Shown: piece after piece, positions 1-7,776 of the stretch | Position numbering within the stretch: the stretch's first letter is position 1 | Layout: each line of letters starts with the position of its first letter | Source: Catenulispora sp. EB89 | Lineage (GTDB): Bacteria > Actinomycetota > Actinomycetes > Streptomycetales > Catenulisporaceae | DNA length: 64,000 nt | Reading direction: 5' to 3' | Assembly: GCF_041261445.1 (NCBI RefSeq) | Contig: NZ_JBGCCU010000016.1 | Coordinates: 186,001 to 250,000 of the forward strand | Position numbers and translations under genes: made by a program | The notes under the pieces: model-generated | Told to the model about the DNA's origin: nothing | Database searches by the model: none | The model's input: the letters and a program-made list of their open reading frames with translations, nothing else

Positions 1-304
1 ACTCCGGGCCGATGATCTCGGCGTCGATGAGGTTCGCCAGCCAGTCGCGCAGCAGACCGGCGAAGTCCGGCGCGGAGTCGACCTGGCGCAGCACCAGCAG
101 CGCGAGGTCCCGGGCGTCGGCGTCGCTGAGCGCCTTCTTCCGCTTCAGCAGCTTGGCGGCCGTCGCGTTGTGCGCGCTGATCCAGTCGACCATCGCCTCC
201 CCGGCGGGCTTGCCGACGCCCTCGCCGACCCGCTTGGCGACCGCGCCGCCCGCCGCGCTCAGCGCCTTGAATCCGGCGGCCACCAGAAACGTCGTCGGTT
301 CCAC
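1..304 (-). CDS. Hypothetical protein, 3' part cut by window edge
   Basis: The reverse strand is open from a GTG at 304 to the left edge, giving about 101 residues beginning VEPTTFLVAAGFKALSAAGG and ending at LIDAEIIGPE with no stop. A purine-rich ribosome binding site (GGGGAGAGGCGG) lies just upstream of the GTG. Third codon positions are almost all G or C, as expected of a real gene here. The N-terminus is a small-residue Ala/Gly stretch, followed by a charged helical region with KLLKRKKALSDADARDLALL. I do not recognise the family. The upstream 228 bp to the next gene hold no obvious feature. Confidence 0.6.
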   Translation of the reverse strand, partial: MEPTTFLVAAGFKALSAAGGAVAKRVGEGVGKPAGEAMVDWISAHNATAAKLLKRKKALSDADARDLALLVLRQVDSAPDFAGLLRDWLANLIDAEIIGPE

Positions 305-532
305 CGCGGACCGCCTCTCCCCGTCGCCGAGCGCTGCGAGCGTCTGATCAGAGTTCTGATCCTAGTCGGCGCGCGCCGCCCGGCCGCAAGGCCGCGCCGG
401 GGATGTCCGCCCGAACCGTCCGGTATAACCATCCACCAACGATCCACGACCGTACGGTGGACAGCAGCCCGCCGCTGTGCGAACGTCGAGTCGTCCTCGA
501 CACGCACGAGTGGAGCCGATGAGGGAGGCACC

Positions 533-889
533 GTGTCCGTCGGGTGGGAATCGACGACGCTGTTGCGCGTGGCGGATCGGGCGCACGTCAGATCCGCACC
601 GTCCGGCGACGGCCGGGAGATCCAGGGCCTGATCGAGTGCCCGCGCTGCCATCGGGTCACCGACTGGCTGATCGCCGCTACCGGGACGCACGTCGACGTG
701 GCCTGCCGGTGCGGGAAACGGTGGCGGATCCAGGCGAGCCTGAAGCAGGTGGTCGGCCTGGCCGAGAGCCCCCCGATCGACCCGCGGTGGACCTGCCTGG
801 ACGATGCCCGGCGTGCGCTGGGGTTCGCCCGGCATGTCGGTGCGCCGCGGGTGCTGCGGCGGCGGGGGCATCGGGGACATCGGGAGTAG
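533..889 (+). CDS. Small zinc-ribbon-like hypothetical protein
   Basis: A GTG at 533 preceded by GAGGGAGGCACC gives 118 residues. The middle contains CPRCH and, about 25 residues later, CRCGKRW, a CxxC...CxC arrangement like a zinc ribbon with aromatic and basic residues after the second pair. The C-terminus is Arg-rich (RVLRRRGHRGHRE). The open frame extends further upstream, but the upstream part has random codon use, so the GTG start is preferred. It may bind nucleic acid or simply be a structural zinc protein; no specific function can be assigned. Confidence 0.6.
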   Translation: MSVGWESTTLLRVADRAHVRSAPSGDGREIQGLIECPRCHRVTDWLIAATGTHVDVACRCGKRWRIQASLKQVVGLAESPPIDPRWTCLDDARRALGFARHVGAPRVLRRRGHRGHRE

Positions 890-915
890 GCGGGGCCGAG
901 CGAACTCCAGCGATG

Positions 916-1776
916 TCAGATGGCGTCCCAGGGCACTGATTCGTATACCTCGTAGAGGGTCGCCATGAGGTCGCCGTCGACAGCCAGCGGCGTCCCGTCG
1001 ATGGCCGAGACCGGCGCCACACCCTGCGAGTTCGTGACGAACGCCGCGCGGTAGGTCGCGACGTCGTCGAGGGTCACCCGAGCCGCCTTCGACAGCAGTC
1101 CGGCACCCGAGCCGTGGCGTTGCAGGAGCTGCTTGGTGATGCCGTCGAGCGCCGGGGCGTCGGGCCAGGTGATCGCCGCACCGTCGAAGAACCCGATGTT
1201 GGCGATGGAGGTTTCGGAAACCGTGCCGTCATCGGCGGTCAGGAGCGCGTCGGCGTAGCCGTCGTCCTCGGCGGCACGGCCGTGGTAGATCTGGCCGAAG
1301 CTGCCGCCGACCTGCTTGATGTGGGCCAGCGGCCGCTGGTAGCGCACGCTGCGCAGGTTCCACGGGACGCGTGGCGGGTCGACCGGCGGTCGGGCGATGA
1401 CCATGATCGTCGGGTCGGCGGGCGCCGTGCTTTCGGCAACTCCAGGTTCGGCAGCCCCAGGTTCGGCAGCCCCGGTTTCGGCAGCCCCGGCTCTGGTCCC
1501 TCCGGCGGGATTCAGCCGGAGGACCTGGATGCGCACGTCGCTGTCGGCGTACTCCTCGGTGAGCGCGTGCCGCACCCGGTGCCGGACGAGGTCGGTGTCC
1601 AGACCGACGCCGAAGAGCTCGGCGGTCGCCGCCGTCAGCCGGGCCAGGTGCAAGTCGAAGCCGCGGACCCGGTGGCCTCGGACCTGCATCGCGGTGAAGT
1701 GACCGTACTGGCTGAGCAGCGCGGCGGCCAGGTCGTCGGCGTCGGGCGTCCGGCCGTCGATCTCGATGCGGAGCAC
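916..1776 (-). CDS. PLP-dependent class IV aminotransferase / aminodeoxychorismate lyase-like protein
   Basis: 286 residues from the GTG at 1776 (VLRIEIDGRTPDADD). The fold-type IV signature is present: the candidate Schiff-base lysine K154 in HIKQVGGSFGQIYH and, about 34 residues on, SETSIANIGFF with the conserved Glu188 that contacts the pyridine nitrogen. Members convert aminodeoxychorismate to 4-aminobenzoate (PabC) or transfer amino groups to branched-chain keto acids; which of these applies cannot be told here. No pabA/pabB is adjacent. Residues about 96-116 are a low-complexity insert made by four 15-bp repeats, placed between the two halves of the fold. The open frame continues upstream to 1902 but that part looks non-coding. 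Confidence 0.75.
   Translation of the reverse strand: MLRIEIDGRTPDADDLAAALLSQYGHFTAMQVRGHRVRGFDLHLARLTAATAELFGVGLDTDLVRHRVRHALTEEYADSDVRIQVLRLNPAGGTRAGAAETGAAEPGAAEPGVAESTAPADPTIMVIARPPVDPPRVPWNLRSVRYQRPLAHIKQVGGSFGQIYHGRAAEDDGYADALLTADDGTVSETSIANIGFFDGAAITWPDAPALDGITKQLLQRHGSGAGLLSKAARVTLDDVATYRAAFVTNSQGVAPVSAIDGTPLAVDGDLMATLYEVYESVPWDAI
1432..1491. repeat. Four tandem 15-bp repeats inside the class IV PLP gene
   Basis: Unit TTCGGCAGCCCCAGG occurs four times head to tail (1432, 1447, 1462, 1477) with one to three changes per copy. On the coding strand each unit encodes five residues of an Ala/Glu/Gly/Pro type (AAEPG). The length is a multiple of three, so copy-number change would not shift the frame. 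Confidence 0.9.
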
Positions 1777-1904
1777 CCGCTCAGAGTAACCGCCGACGCC
1801 GGACGGCAGCGTCGGGGCGACGCCGTCGCAGGATTGCGGGAGGATTCCGACCGGGCACCTCTTCGACCACGAATTCGACCACGAACCCGCGCAGGAGGAC
1901 ACCG

Positions 1905-2420
1905 ATGTCCCAGACCGAACCGACCGTGGAATTCAACGAGGACTTCAGCGAGCCCAAGGCCGGCGCCCGGCCCTGGGCCGAGGTCGCCGAGCTGCTGACG
2001 AGCTCGGAGATGTTCTGGTTGTCGACCGTGCGTGCGGACGGACGGCCGCACGTCGCGCCGCTGCCGACCGTCTGGCTGGACGGAGCGCTCCACTTCTGCA
2101 CCGGGTCCCTGGAGCAGAAGGCCGTGAACCTGCGGTCCAACGCGCACTGCGTCCTGAGCACGGGCTCCAACCACTTCCGTGAGGGCCTGGACGTGGTGGT
2201 CGAGGGCAGCGCCGTCCGCGTGACCGACCGGGCCCGGCTCGAACGCCTCGCGGCGTTGTGGAAGTCGAAGCTCGACTGGGACTTCGACGTCGCCGACGGC
2301 GCGTTCCACGACCCGCAGAGCCCGAGCGGGGACGTGCTCGTCTTCGGCGTCGCGCCGGTGAAGGTCCTCGCGTTCGGCAAGAGCCCCTACAGCCAGACCC
2401 GGTACCGCTTCGGCGCATGA
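1905..2420 (+). CDS. FMN-binding split-barrel (pyridoxamine 5'-phosphate oxidase-like) protein
   Basis: 171 residues. The pattern FWLSTVRADGRPHVAPLPTVWLDGALHFCTG is the typical N-terminal strand pair of the PNPOx-like split barrel, with a following LEQKAVNLRSNAHCVLSTG segment and a C-terminal VFGVAPVKVLAFGKSPYSQTRYRF that usually closes the flavin or F420 site. In actinobacteria many such single-domain proteins are F420-dependent reductases or heme/flavin binders; substrate is unknown. A short AGGAGGACACCG element lies just before the ATG at 1905. It is divergent from the PLP gene, sharing the 128-bp region 1777-1904. Confidence 0.8.
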   Translation: MSQTEPTVEFNEDFSEPKAGARPWAEVAELLTSSEMFWLSTVRADGRPHVAPLPTVWLDGALHFCTGSLEQKAVNLRSNAHCVLSTGSNHFREGLDVVVEGSAVRVTDRARLERLAALWKSKLDWDFDVADGAFHDPQSPSGDVLVFGVAPVKVLAFGKSPYSQTRYRFGA

Positions 2421-2577
2421 GCCGGCAGCGGTACATCGGAGGATGACGCCCCTCATCCTCGCGGTGTACGACCCTCTCCCCTCCCAGTCGGACGCTCGCC
2501 GCCGCCCGGCGGCACTACGGTCGGCCCCGGGCCCGGCGCGACGCCGTGGCCCGCCCGCCGAACGGGAGGCGACTGTC

Positions 2578-3528
2578 ATGATCGAGGCTGCGGGCCTCAC
2601 CAAGCGATACGGCGACAAACTCGCCGTCGACGATCTGTCCTTCAGCGTCCGGCCCGGTCAGGTGACCGGTTTCCTGGGGCCGAACGGGGCGGGGAAGTCA
2701 ACCACGATGCGGATGATCCTGGGGCTGGACGCGCCGACGTCCGGCACGGTGACGGTGAACGGCAAGCCGTTCGTCGCCGTGGACCATCCGATGCGGGAGG
2801 TCGGGGCGCTGCTGGACGCCAAGGCCATCCACGGCGGCCGCTCGGCCTACAACCACCTGCTGTGCCTGGCCCAGACCAACGACCTGCCCGCCCGGCGGGT
2901 CGGGGAGGTGCTGGAGATGGTCGGCCTGGCGGAGGTGGCGCGCAAGCGGTCCAAGGGCTTCTCGCTGGGCATGGGGCAGCGCCTGGGCATCGCCGCGGCG
3001 CTGCTCGGCGACCCGCAGGTCCTGATGTTCGACGAGCCGGTCAACGGACTGGACCCGGAGGGCATCCTCTGGATCAGGAACCTGATGAAGGCGCTGGCCG
3101 CCGACGGACGGACCGTGTTCGTCTCCAGCCACCTGATGTCCGAGATGGAGCACACCGCCGACCACCTGCTGGTGATCGGACGCGGCCGGCTGATCGCCGA
3201 CTGCACCGTCGCGGAGTTCATCGAGCGCAACTCCGAGCAGCAGGTCAAGGTGCGCAGCCCGCACGCCGAGAAGCTGGCCGAGCTGGTGTCCGCGGCCGGC
3301 GGCCGGGTCACCGCCGACGGCGGCACCCTGCACGTCGCGAACCTGCCGCTGGAGCGGGTCGGCGACCTGGCGTTCGACAACGGGATCCGGCTGCACGAGC
3401 TGACCTCGGTCCAGGCCTCCCTGGAGGAGGCGTTCATGGAACTCACCAAGGACAGCGTCGAATACCACGCCGCCATCCCCGCAGCCCAGCGTGCCGAATC
3501 CGGCGCCGGGCAGAAGGCCGAGGCCTGA
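2578..3528 (+). CDS. ABC transporter ATP-binding protein
   Basis: 316 residues beginning MIEAAGLTKRYGDKL, with GGGAGGCGACTGTC in front of the ATG. Walker A GPNGAGKST is at residues 34-42, the signature is a variant FSLGMGQR, Walker B is VLMFDEPVNGLDP, and the H-loop is SSHLMSE. The C-terminal ~90 residues form the accessory domain found in DrrA/CcmA-like exporters of the ABC-2 type. The next gene, 2 nt downstream, is the cognate permease, so the two form an operon. Substrate is not evident; lantibiotic/drug-export-like families are the nearest. An in-frame ATG at 2443 exists but has poor spacing and random-looking sequence. Confidence 0.92.
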   Translation: MIEAAGLTKRYGDKLAVDDLSFSVRPGQVTGFLGPNGAGKSTTMRMILGLDAPTSGTVTVNGKPFVAVDHPMREVGALLDAKAIHGGRSAYNHLLCLAQTNDLPARRVGEVLEMVGLAEVARKRSKGFSLGMGQRLGIAAALLGDPQVLMFDEPVNGLDPEGILWIRNLMKALAADGRTVFVSSHLMSEMEHTADHLLVIGRGRLIADCTVAEFIERNSEQQVKVRSPHAEKLAELVSAAGGRVTADGGTLHVANLPLERVGDLAFDNGIRLHELTSVQASLEEAFMELTKDSVEYHAAIPAAQRAESGAGQKAEA

Positions 3529-3530
3529 CG

Positions 3531-4424
3531 ATGACCACATTGACCGCCGTCGGCCTGCCGCCCGCCAAGGGCCGCGCCGGCTTCTCCGGTGCGCTGCGCT
3601 CGGAGTGGACGAAGATCCGCTCGGTCCGCTCCACCACGTGGACCCTGCTGGCCACCGCCATCGTCACCATCGGCATCAGCACCCTGTTCGCCTGGGGCCA
3701 GTCCGGCCACCTCGGCCAGGGCGACCTGCCGACGTTCGATCCGGTGCGCAGCTCGATGTTCGGGATCGTGTTCGGGCAGCTGGTGATCGTCGTGATCGGA
3801 GCGATGACGCTGTCCGGGGAGTACACCACGGGCATGATCCGGACCTCGCTGTCGGCGATGCCGCGGCGCGGTGTGGTGTTCGGTGCCAAGCTGACTGTGT
3901 TCACGCTGGTGGCGCTGGTTACTGGGCTGTTCTGCAGCTTCACCTCCTTCTTTATCGGCCAGACGTTCTTCAATGACGTGACGCTTCAGGACTTCGGGCC
4001 GGTCAAGTCGGGGTCTCCGGACCTGCCGGTGCCGTCGGCTCCGGTTCACGTGCATCTGTCGACGACCCTCGGGGCGCCGCACGTGCTGCAGGCGGTGATC
4101 GGGGGCGGGCTCTACCTGGCGGTCAGCAGCCTGCTCGCGTTCGGGCTTGCCGCGCTGTTGCGGCACACTGCCGGGGCTATCACTGCGGCTATCGCGCTGC
4201 TGTTCGTGACGTTCATCATGACGCAGTTCCTGCCGCATGACTGGGCGGTGCACGTCGACAAGTGGATTCCGTTCCTGGCCGGGAGCCAGATCTGGGGTAT
4301 TCACAAGCTCGGCGGGGATGCGGTGCCGATGTTGTCGGCGTGGGCTGGGTTCGGAGTGTTCACTGCTTACGCGGCGATCGCGATCATTGGTGGGGCGGTG
4401 CTGTTTCGGAAGCGCGACGCTTAG
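3531..4424 (+). CDS. ABC-2 type transporter permease
   Basis: 297 residues, starting two bases after the ATPase stop. It begins with a cytoplasmic segment containing LRSEWTKIRSVRSTTWTLL, the usual coupling/elbow start of ABC-2 permeases, then six hydrophobic segments; the last ends with VLFRKRDA. It should form a homodimeric half of an exporter with the preceding ATPase. The 3' end (4384-4424) overlaps the 3' end of the convergent transporter gene by 41 bp. From about 3900 the codon use becomes slightly less GC-rich than in the ATPase gene. Confidence 0.9.
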   Translation: MTTLTAVGLPPAKGRAGFSGALRSEWTKIRSVRSTTWTLLATAIVTIGISTLFAWGQSGHLGQGDLPTFDPVRSSMFGIVFGQLVIVVIGAMTLSGEYTTGMIRTSLSAMPRRGVVFGAKLTVFTLVALVTGLFCSFTSFFIGQTFFNDVTLQDFGPVKSGSPDLPVPSAPVHVHLSTTLGAPHVLQAVIGGGLYLAVSSLLAFGLAALLRHTAGAITAAIALLFVTFIMTQFLPHDWAVHVDKWIPFLAGSQIWGIHKLGGDAVPMLSAWAGFGVFTAYAAIAIIGGAVLFRKRDA

Positions 4425-5481
4425 GGGTGGTCGGTCGCGCCGCTGCTGATAGCGCTGTTAGTGGCGCCGTTGGTCGCGGCGGTGATGGTGGCGGCGGCGC
4501 GTGCGACCAGTGTCTGGCGATGACGGAGCAGACGAGCAGCTGCGCCTGGTGGAAGATCATGATCGGGAGGACGACGGAGCCGGCGTCCGCTCCGAACAGC
4601 ACCGCCGCCATCGGCATACCGTTGACGAGGCTCTTCTTCGAGCCCGCGAAGACCAGGGTGATCCGGTCCGCGGGCTCGAAGACGTGCAGCCGCCCGATCG
4701 TTGACGTGATGCCCAGGACCACGGCCAGCAGGCCGACGTCGACGGCCAGCAGGATGAGCAGGCGCGCGGGGCTGAGGCTGTTCCACAGCCCGTCGGCGGC
4801 ACCCTGGCTGAACGCGGAGTAGACGACGAGCAGGATCGAGCCCCGGTCGATATAGCCGAGCAGGCGCCGTCGACTGACGAGGGCGGGCCCGATCCAGCGG
4901 CGAACGGCTTGCCCGGCGAGGAACGGCAGCAGGATGCTGCCAGCCAGGTCGCCCAGCCGCGCGGCGTCGAAGCGCACTGCGGTCCCGAGCAACCCGGCGG
5001 CGAGCAGCGGGGTGAGGACCATGCCCAGCAGGCTGGAGCAGGTGCCGGCGCACATGGCCGCGGGAACGTTGCCGCGTGCGACGGAGGTGAAGGCGATCGA
5101 GGACTGGATCGTCGACGGCAACAGGCACAGGAACAACACCCCGGTCGCCAGTCGCGCACCGACAACGCCGGTCAGCACCGGCGACAAGACCAGCCCGAGC
5201 ACGGGGAACAGCACGAAGGTGCTGATGGCGATGGCGGTCTGCAGGCGCCAGTGGCGCAGCCCGGCGAGCGTCTCCTGAGCGGACAGGCGCGCGCCGTAGA
5301 GGAAGAACAGCAGGGCGACGGCGGCATCAGCGGCGTGGGTCGCGGCCTGGCGGGCCACTCCGGTGGCAGGGAAGCCAGCGGCGAGGGCGACGCAGGCTAG
5401 GAGCGCCAGGATGTAGGGGTCGACCGCCTTCGATGCGCGGCTCGGCGGAGCGCAGGGGGCGGATACGCGGTGGGCGGTCAT
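4384..5481 (-). CDS. Putative sodium-dependent transporter, SBF-like / bile acid:Na+ symporter family (YfeH type)
   Basis: 365 residues with about nine to ten membrane segments. Diagnostic stretches are LFFLYGARLS near residue 55, LCLLPSTIQSSIAFTSVARGN, and FAGSKKSLVNGMPMA before the last segment, all characteristic of the YfeH/SBF-like subfamily of sodium symporters. The ATG overlaps the stop of the upstream CoA-transferase gene (ATGA, 4 nt), so the two are translationally coupled. The C-terminal ~40 residues after RHWSHAPPPP are Pro/Ala-rich and partly encoded in the overlap with the ABC permease gene. The substrate is unknown; organic anions are usual for the superfamily. Confidence 0.85.
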   Translation of the reverse strand: MTAHRVSAPCAPPSRASKAVDPYILALLACVALAAGFPATGVARQAATHAADAAVALLFFLYGARLSAQETLAGLRHWRLQTAIAISTFVLFPVLGLVLSPVLTGVVGARLATGVLFLCLLPSTIQSSIAFTSVARGNVPAAMCAGTCSSLLGMVLTPLLAAGLLGTAVRFDAARLGDLAGSILLPFLAGQAVRRWIGPALVSRRRLLGYIDRGSILLVVYSAFSQGAADGLWNSLSPARLLILLAVDVGLLAVVLGITSTIGRLHVFEPADRITLVFAGSKKSLVNGMPMAAVLFGADAGSVVLPIMIFHQAQLLVCSVIARHWSHAPPPPSPPRPTAPLTALSAAARPTTPKRRASETAPPHQ

Positions 5482-7628
5482 GGGGCCGCACTCGCCGGGT
5501 GTGGGGTGGGCTGGGGCACGGCAACTGGCTGGTCAGCAACCTGGTGCGCGGCGGTGAGGTGTGCAGCGGCCGAGGGTGCGGCGACTTGGTGCGCAACGGC
5601 CAGCTGTTCGGTGCCCGAGTGCGCCGCGGCCGGGTGCGCGACGGCCGAGGGTGCGGCGGCTGGCCGGAGCGGTGCCTCGTAGGCCCGAGCGTGCACTGAG
5701 ACACCGGCGCCAAGATGCGCGGCCGACGGTTCAGCGGGTGAGCACGCGGCGGCAAGGTGCGTGGCAGCCGAGGAGGTAGCAGCTGGCAAGTGCGGCGCGC
5801 CAGAGGCCCGAGCGTGCACTGCGATGTCGGCGCTCGGGCGCACAGCCGACAGGGACGCGGCGGCCAACTGTTCGTCGGGCTGGTTCGCGGTGGACGGGTG
5901 CTCGGCAGCCGAGGGTACGGCGGCTGGCAGGACCGGTGCCCCAGAGTCCCGAGCGTGCATTGCGACACCGGCGGCAAGGTGCGTGGCGGCCAACTGTTCG
6001 TCGGGCTGGTTCGCGGCGGCGAGGTACGCGGCAGCCGAGGAGGTAGCGGCTGGCAGGTGCGGCGTGCCAGGGGCCCGAGCGTGCACTGCGATGTCGGTGC
6101 TCGGGCGCACAGCCGACAGAGACGCGGCGGCCAAGTGTTCAGCAGGCAGGTGTGCGGCGGCGGCTGGCAGGAGCAGCGCGGCAGCGATCGGCGCGTGCAC
6201 GGAGGCGTTGGCGCCAAGGTGAACAGCTGTCGGGGGCGCGGCAACCACCTGTTCGGGGGCCAGGCGTGTGGTGGCTGGCGGGAGCGGCGCGGCAGTCGAG
6301 TGCGCAGGGGTCAGATGGTCAGCAGCCAGGGGTGTGGCGGCTGGCGGGAGCCGCGCGGTGCGTGCCTGTGCGGCGCTGGTGTTGGAGGCTGCGGGTTCGT
6401 TCGCGGCTGGTTCGTCGAGGGTGTTGAGCCAGGTGCGGATGGCTTCGGTGTGTTGGCCGAGGGTTGGTGGGGGTGCGTGGTGGGTGGGGGGTTGGTCGTC
6501 GAGGCGCCAGGGTGGGCCCGGGAGGGTGATGGGGCCGAGGGTGGGGTGGGTGACGTTGATGGTGAGGTTTTGGTGGCGGGTTTGTTCGCAGGTGTAGACC
6601 TCGGGGAGGGTGCGGATGCGGCCGGCGGGGATGCCGGCTGCGGTGAGGTGGTGGAGCCAGTGGTCTGCTTTTTGGTGGGCCAGGTGGGTTTGGAGGTCGG
6701 CTTGGAGTTGGGGGCGGTTGCGGACTCGGTCGGCGTTGGTGGCGTAGTGGGGGTCGTCGGGGTTGATGCCGACGGTGGTTGCCAGGGCGCGCCAGAGGGG
6801 TTGGCTGCCGGCGGCGATTTGGATGTCGGCGTCGGCGCAGTGGAAGAGGCCGTAGGGGGCGATTGCGGGGTGTTGGTTGCCGGTTGGTTCGGGGGTTTGG
6901 CCGGCGATGGTCCAGTGGGTGCCTTGGAAGCTGTGGATGCCGATGATCGCGGACAGGAGGGAGGTGCGGACGGTGCGGCCGTGGCCTGTCTTCTGGCGCT
7001 CGATGAGGGCGGCCAGGGTGGCGCAGGTGCCGAAGATGCCGGCTAGCAGGTCGGCGATCGGGACGCCGGTCTTGGTCGGGGTGCCGGGTTCGCCGGTCAG
7101 GCTCATCAGGCCGGCCTCGCCTTGGGCGATCTGGTCGTAGCCGGGGCGGCCGGCTTGGGGGCCTTCGTGGCCGAAGCCGCTGATGGACAGCACGATCAGG
7201 GACGGGTTCAGCTCGCGGAGGCGCTCGGGGCCCAGGTTCAGGCGGTCCAGGACGCCGGGGCGGAAGTTCTCGACCAGTACGTCGGAGCGCTTGATCAGGC
7301 GCTCGACCAGGTGTCGGCCTTGGTCGGTCTTCAGGTCGGCGGTGATGGATTCCTTGTTGCGGTTGCAGGACAGGAAGTAGGTCGACTCCGGTGACGCCTC
7401 CGGGTCGGGCGGGCGGGCGAAGGGTGGGCCCCAGCCTCGGGTCTCGTCGCCGCCGGGTGGTTCGACCTTGATGACCCGGGCGCCCAGGTCGCCGAGCATC
7501 ATCGCGGCGTGGGGGCCGGCCAGTGCGTGCGACAAGTCGAGGACCAGCAGGCCGTCGAGCGGGCCGAGTGTTCCGCGCGGGCCGAGTGTTCCGGGCGGGC
7601 CGGGCGGGGGCGGGGGCTTCGTGGTCAT
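5478..7628 (-). CDS. CaiB/BaiF-family CoA-transferase with a long repetitive C-terminal tail
   Basis: 716 residues, well above the ~400 usual for the family. Residues ~24-403 are a complete class III CoA-transferase: LDLSHALAGPHAAMMLGDLGARVIKVE near the N-terminus, SCNRNKESITADLK, VENFRPGV, and RPGYDQIAQGEAG with Asp165, the expected acyl-anhydride residue. The family moves CoA between carboxylic acids. The ATG has a good AGGAG six bases upstream. Residues 404-716 are an Ala/Pro/His-rich tail of imperfect ~42-48-residue units (core: VHARxxxAPxLPAAxxSAA then xxxPxEQLAA). The stop overlaps the start of the SBF-type transporter. N-terminal Pro/Gly repeats (GTLGPRGTLGP) are also present. Core assignment is firm; the tail's role is unknown. 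Confidence 0.88.
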   Translation of the reverse strand: MTTKPPPPPGPPGTLGPRGTLGPLDGLLVLDLSHALAGPHAAMMLGDLGARVIKVEPPGGDETRGWGPPFARPPDPEASPESTYFLSCNRNKESITADLKTDQGRHLVERLIKRSDVLVENFRPGVLDRLNLGPERLRELNPSLIVLSISGFGHEGPQAGRPGYDQIAQGEAGLMSLTGEPGTPTKTGVPIADLLAGIFGTCATLAALIERQKTGHGRTVRTSLLSAIIGIHSFQGTHWTIAGQTPEPTGNQHPAIAPYGLFHCADADIQIAAGSQPLWRALATTVGINPDDPHYATNADRVRNRPQLQADLQTHLAHQKADHWLHHLTAAGIPAGRIRTLPEVYTCEQTRHQNLTINVTHPTLGPITLPGPPWRLDDQPPTHHAPPPTLGQHTEAIRTWLNTLDEPAANEPAASNTSAAQARTARLPPAATPLAADHLTPAHSTAAPLPPATTRLAPEQVVAAPPTAVHLGANASVHAPIAAALLLPAAAAHLPAEHLAAASLSAVRPSTDIAVHARAPGTPHLPAATSSAAAYLAAANQPDEQLAATHLAAGVAMHARDSGAPVLPAAVPSAAEHPSTANQPDEQLAAASLSAVRPSADIAVHARASGAPHLPAATSSAATHLAAACSPAEPSAAHLGAGVSVHARAYEAPLRPAAAPSAVAHPAAAHSGTEQLAVAHQVAAPSAAAHLTAAHQVADQPVAVPQPTPHPASAAP
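5763..6140. repeat. Long direct repeats coding for the CoA-transferase tail
   Basis: A ~111-bp block at 5763-5873 recurs at 6030-6140, 267 bp (89 codons) away, with only a handful of differences; a 26-bp block around 5865-5890 also recurs at 5991-6016. Less similar copies extend to about 5560 and 6340. All spacings are multiples of three, so the reading frame is kept. The layout is a higher-order repeat, each 89-codon unit made of two ~44-codon halves. Confidence 0.85.
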
Positions 7629-7708
7629 GGGGGCTCCTGGTGGTGTCAGGGGGATGGGGCTTTTCCTCCACCGTACGGAGGTTGTTGCGAGGGGATTCTC
7701 AGCGGAAG

Positions 7709-7724
7709 GTTAAAGATCGTTAAC
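7709..7724. promoter_or_regulatory. Imperfect palindrome in the CoA-transferase/response-regulator divergent region
   Basis: GTTAAAGATCGTTAAC is an inverted repeat with five-base arms and a six-base centre, AT-rich in a GC-rich setting, lying between two divergent genes. It could be an operator or promoter element. Only one copy is present, so this is a weak call. Confidence 0.3.
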
Positions 7725-7776
7725 TCTCCGCCAGCGTGGTTTTGTGTCGCTTGGCGGTGTAATGGACGGTATGACA

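Noticed and set aside
2443-2577. 45-codon N-terminal extension of the ABC ATPase
   Set aside because: The extension is Arg/Pro-rich with no family similarity, while ATG 2578 has a good ribosome binding site and starts exactly at the ABC fold.
5550-6400. Possible CRISPR array or mobile repeat
   Set aside because: Repeats are 40-110 bp, imperfect, spaced in multiples of three and lie inside one open frame with no uniform spacers and no cas genes.
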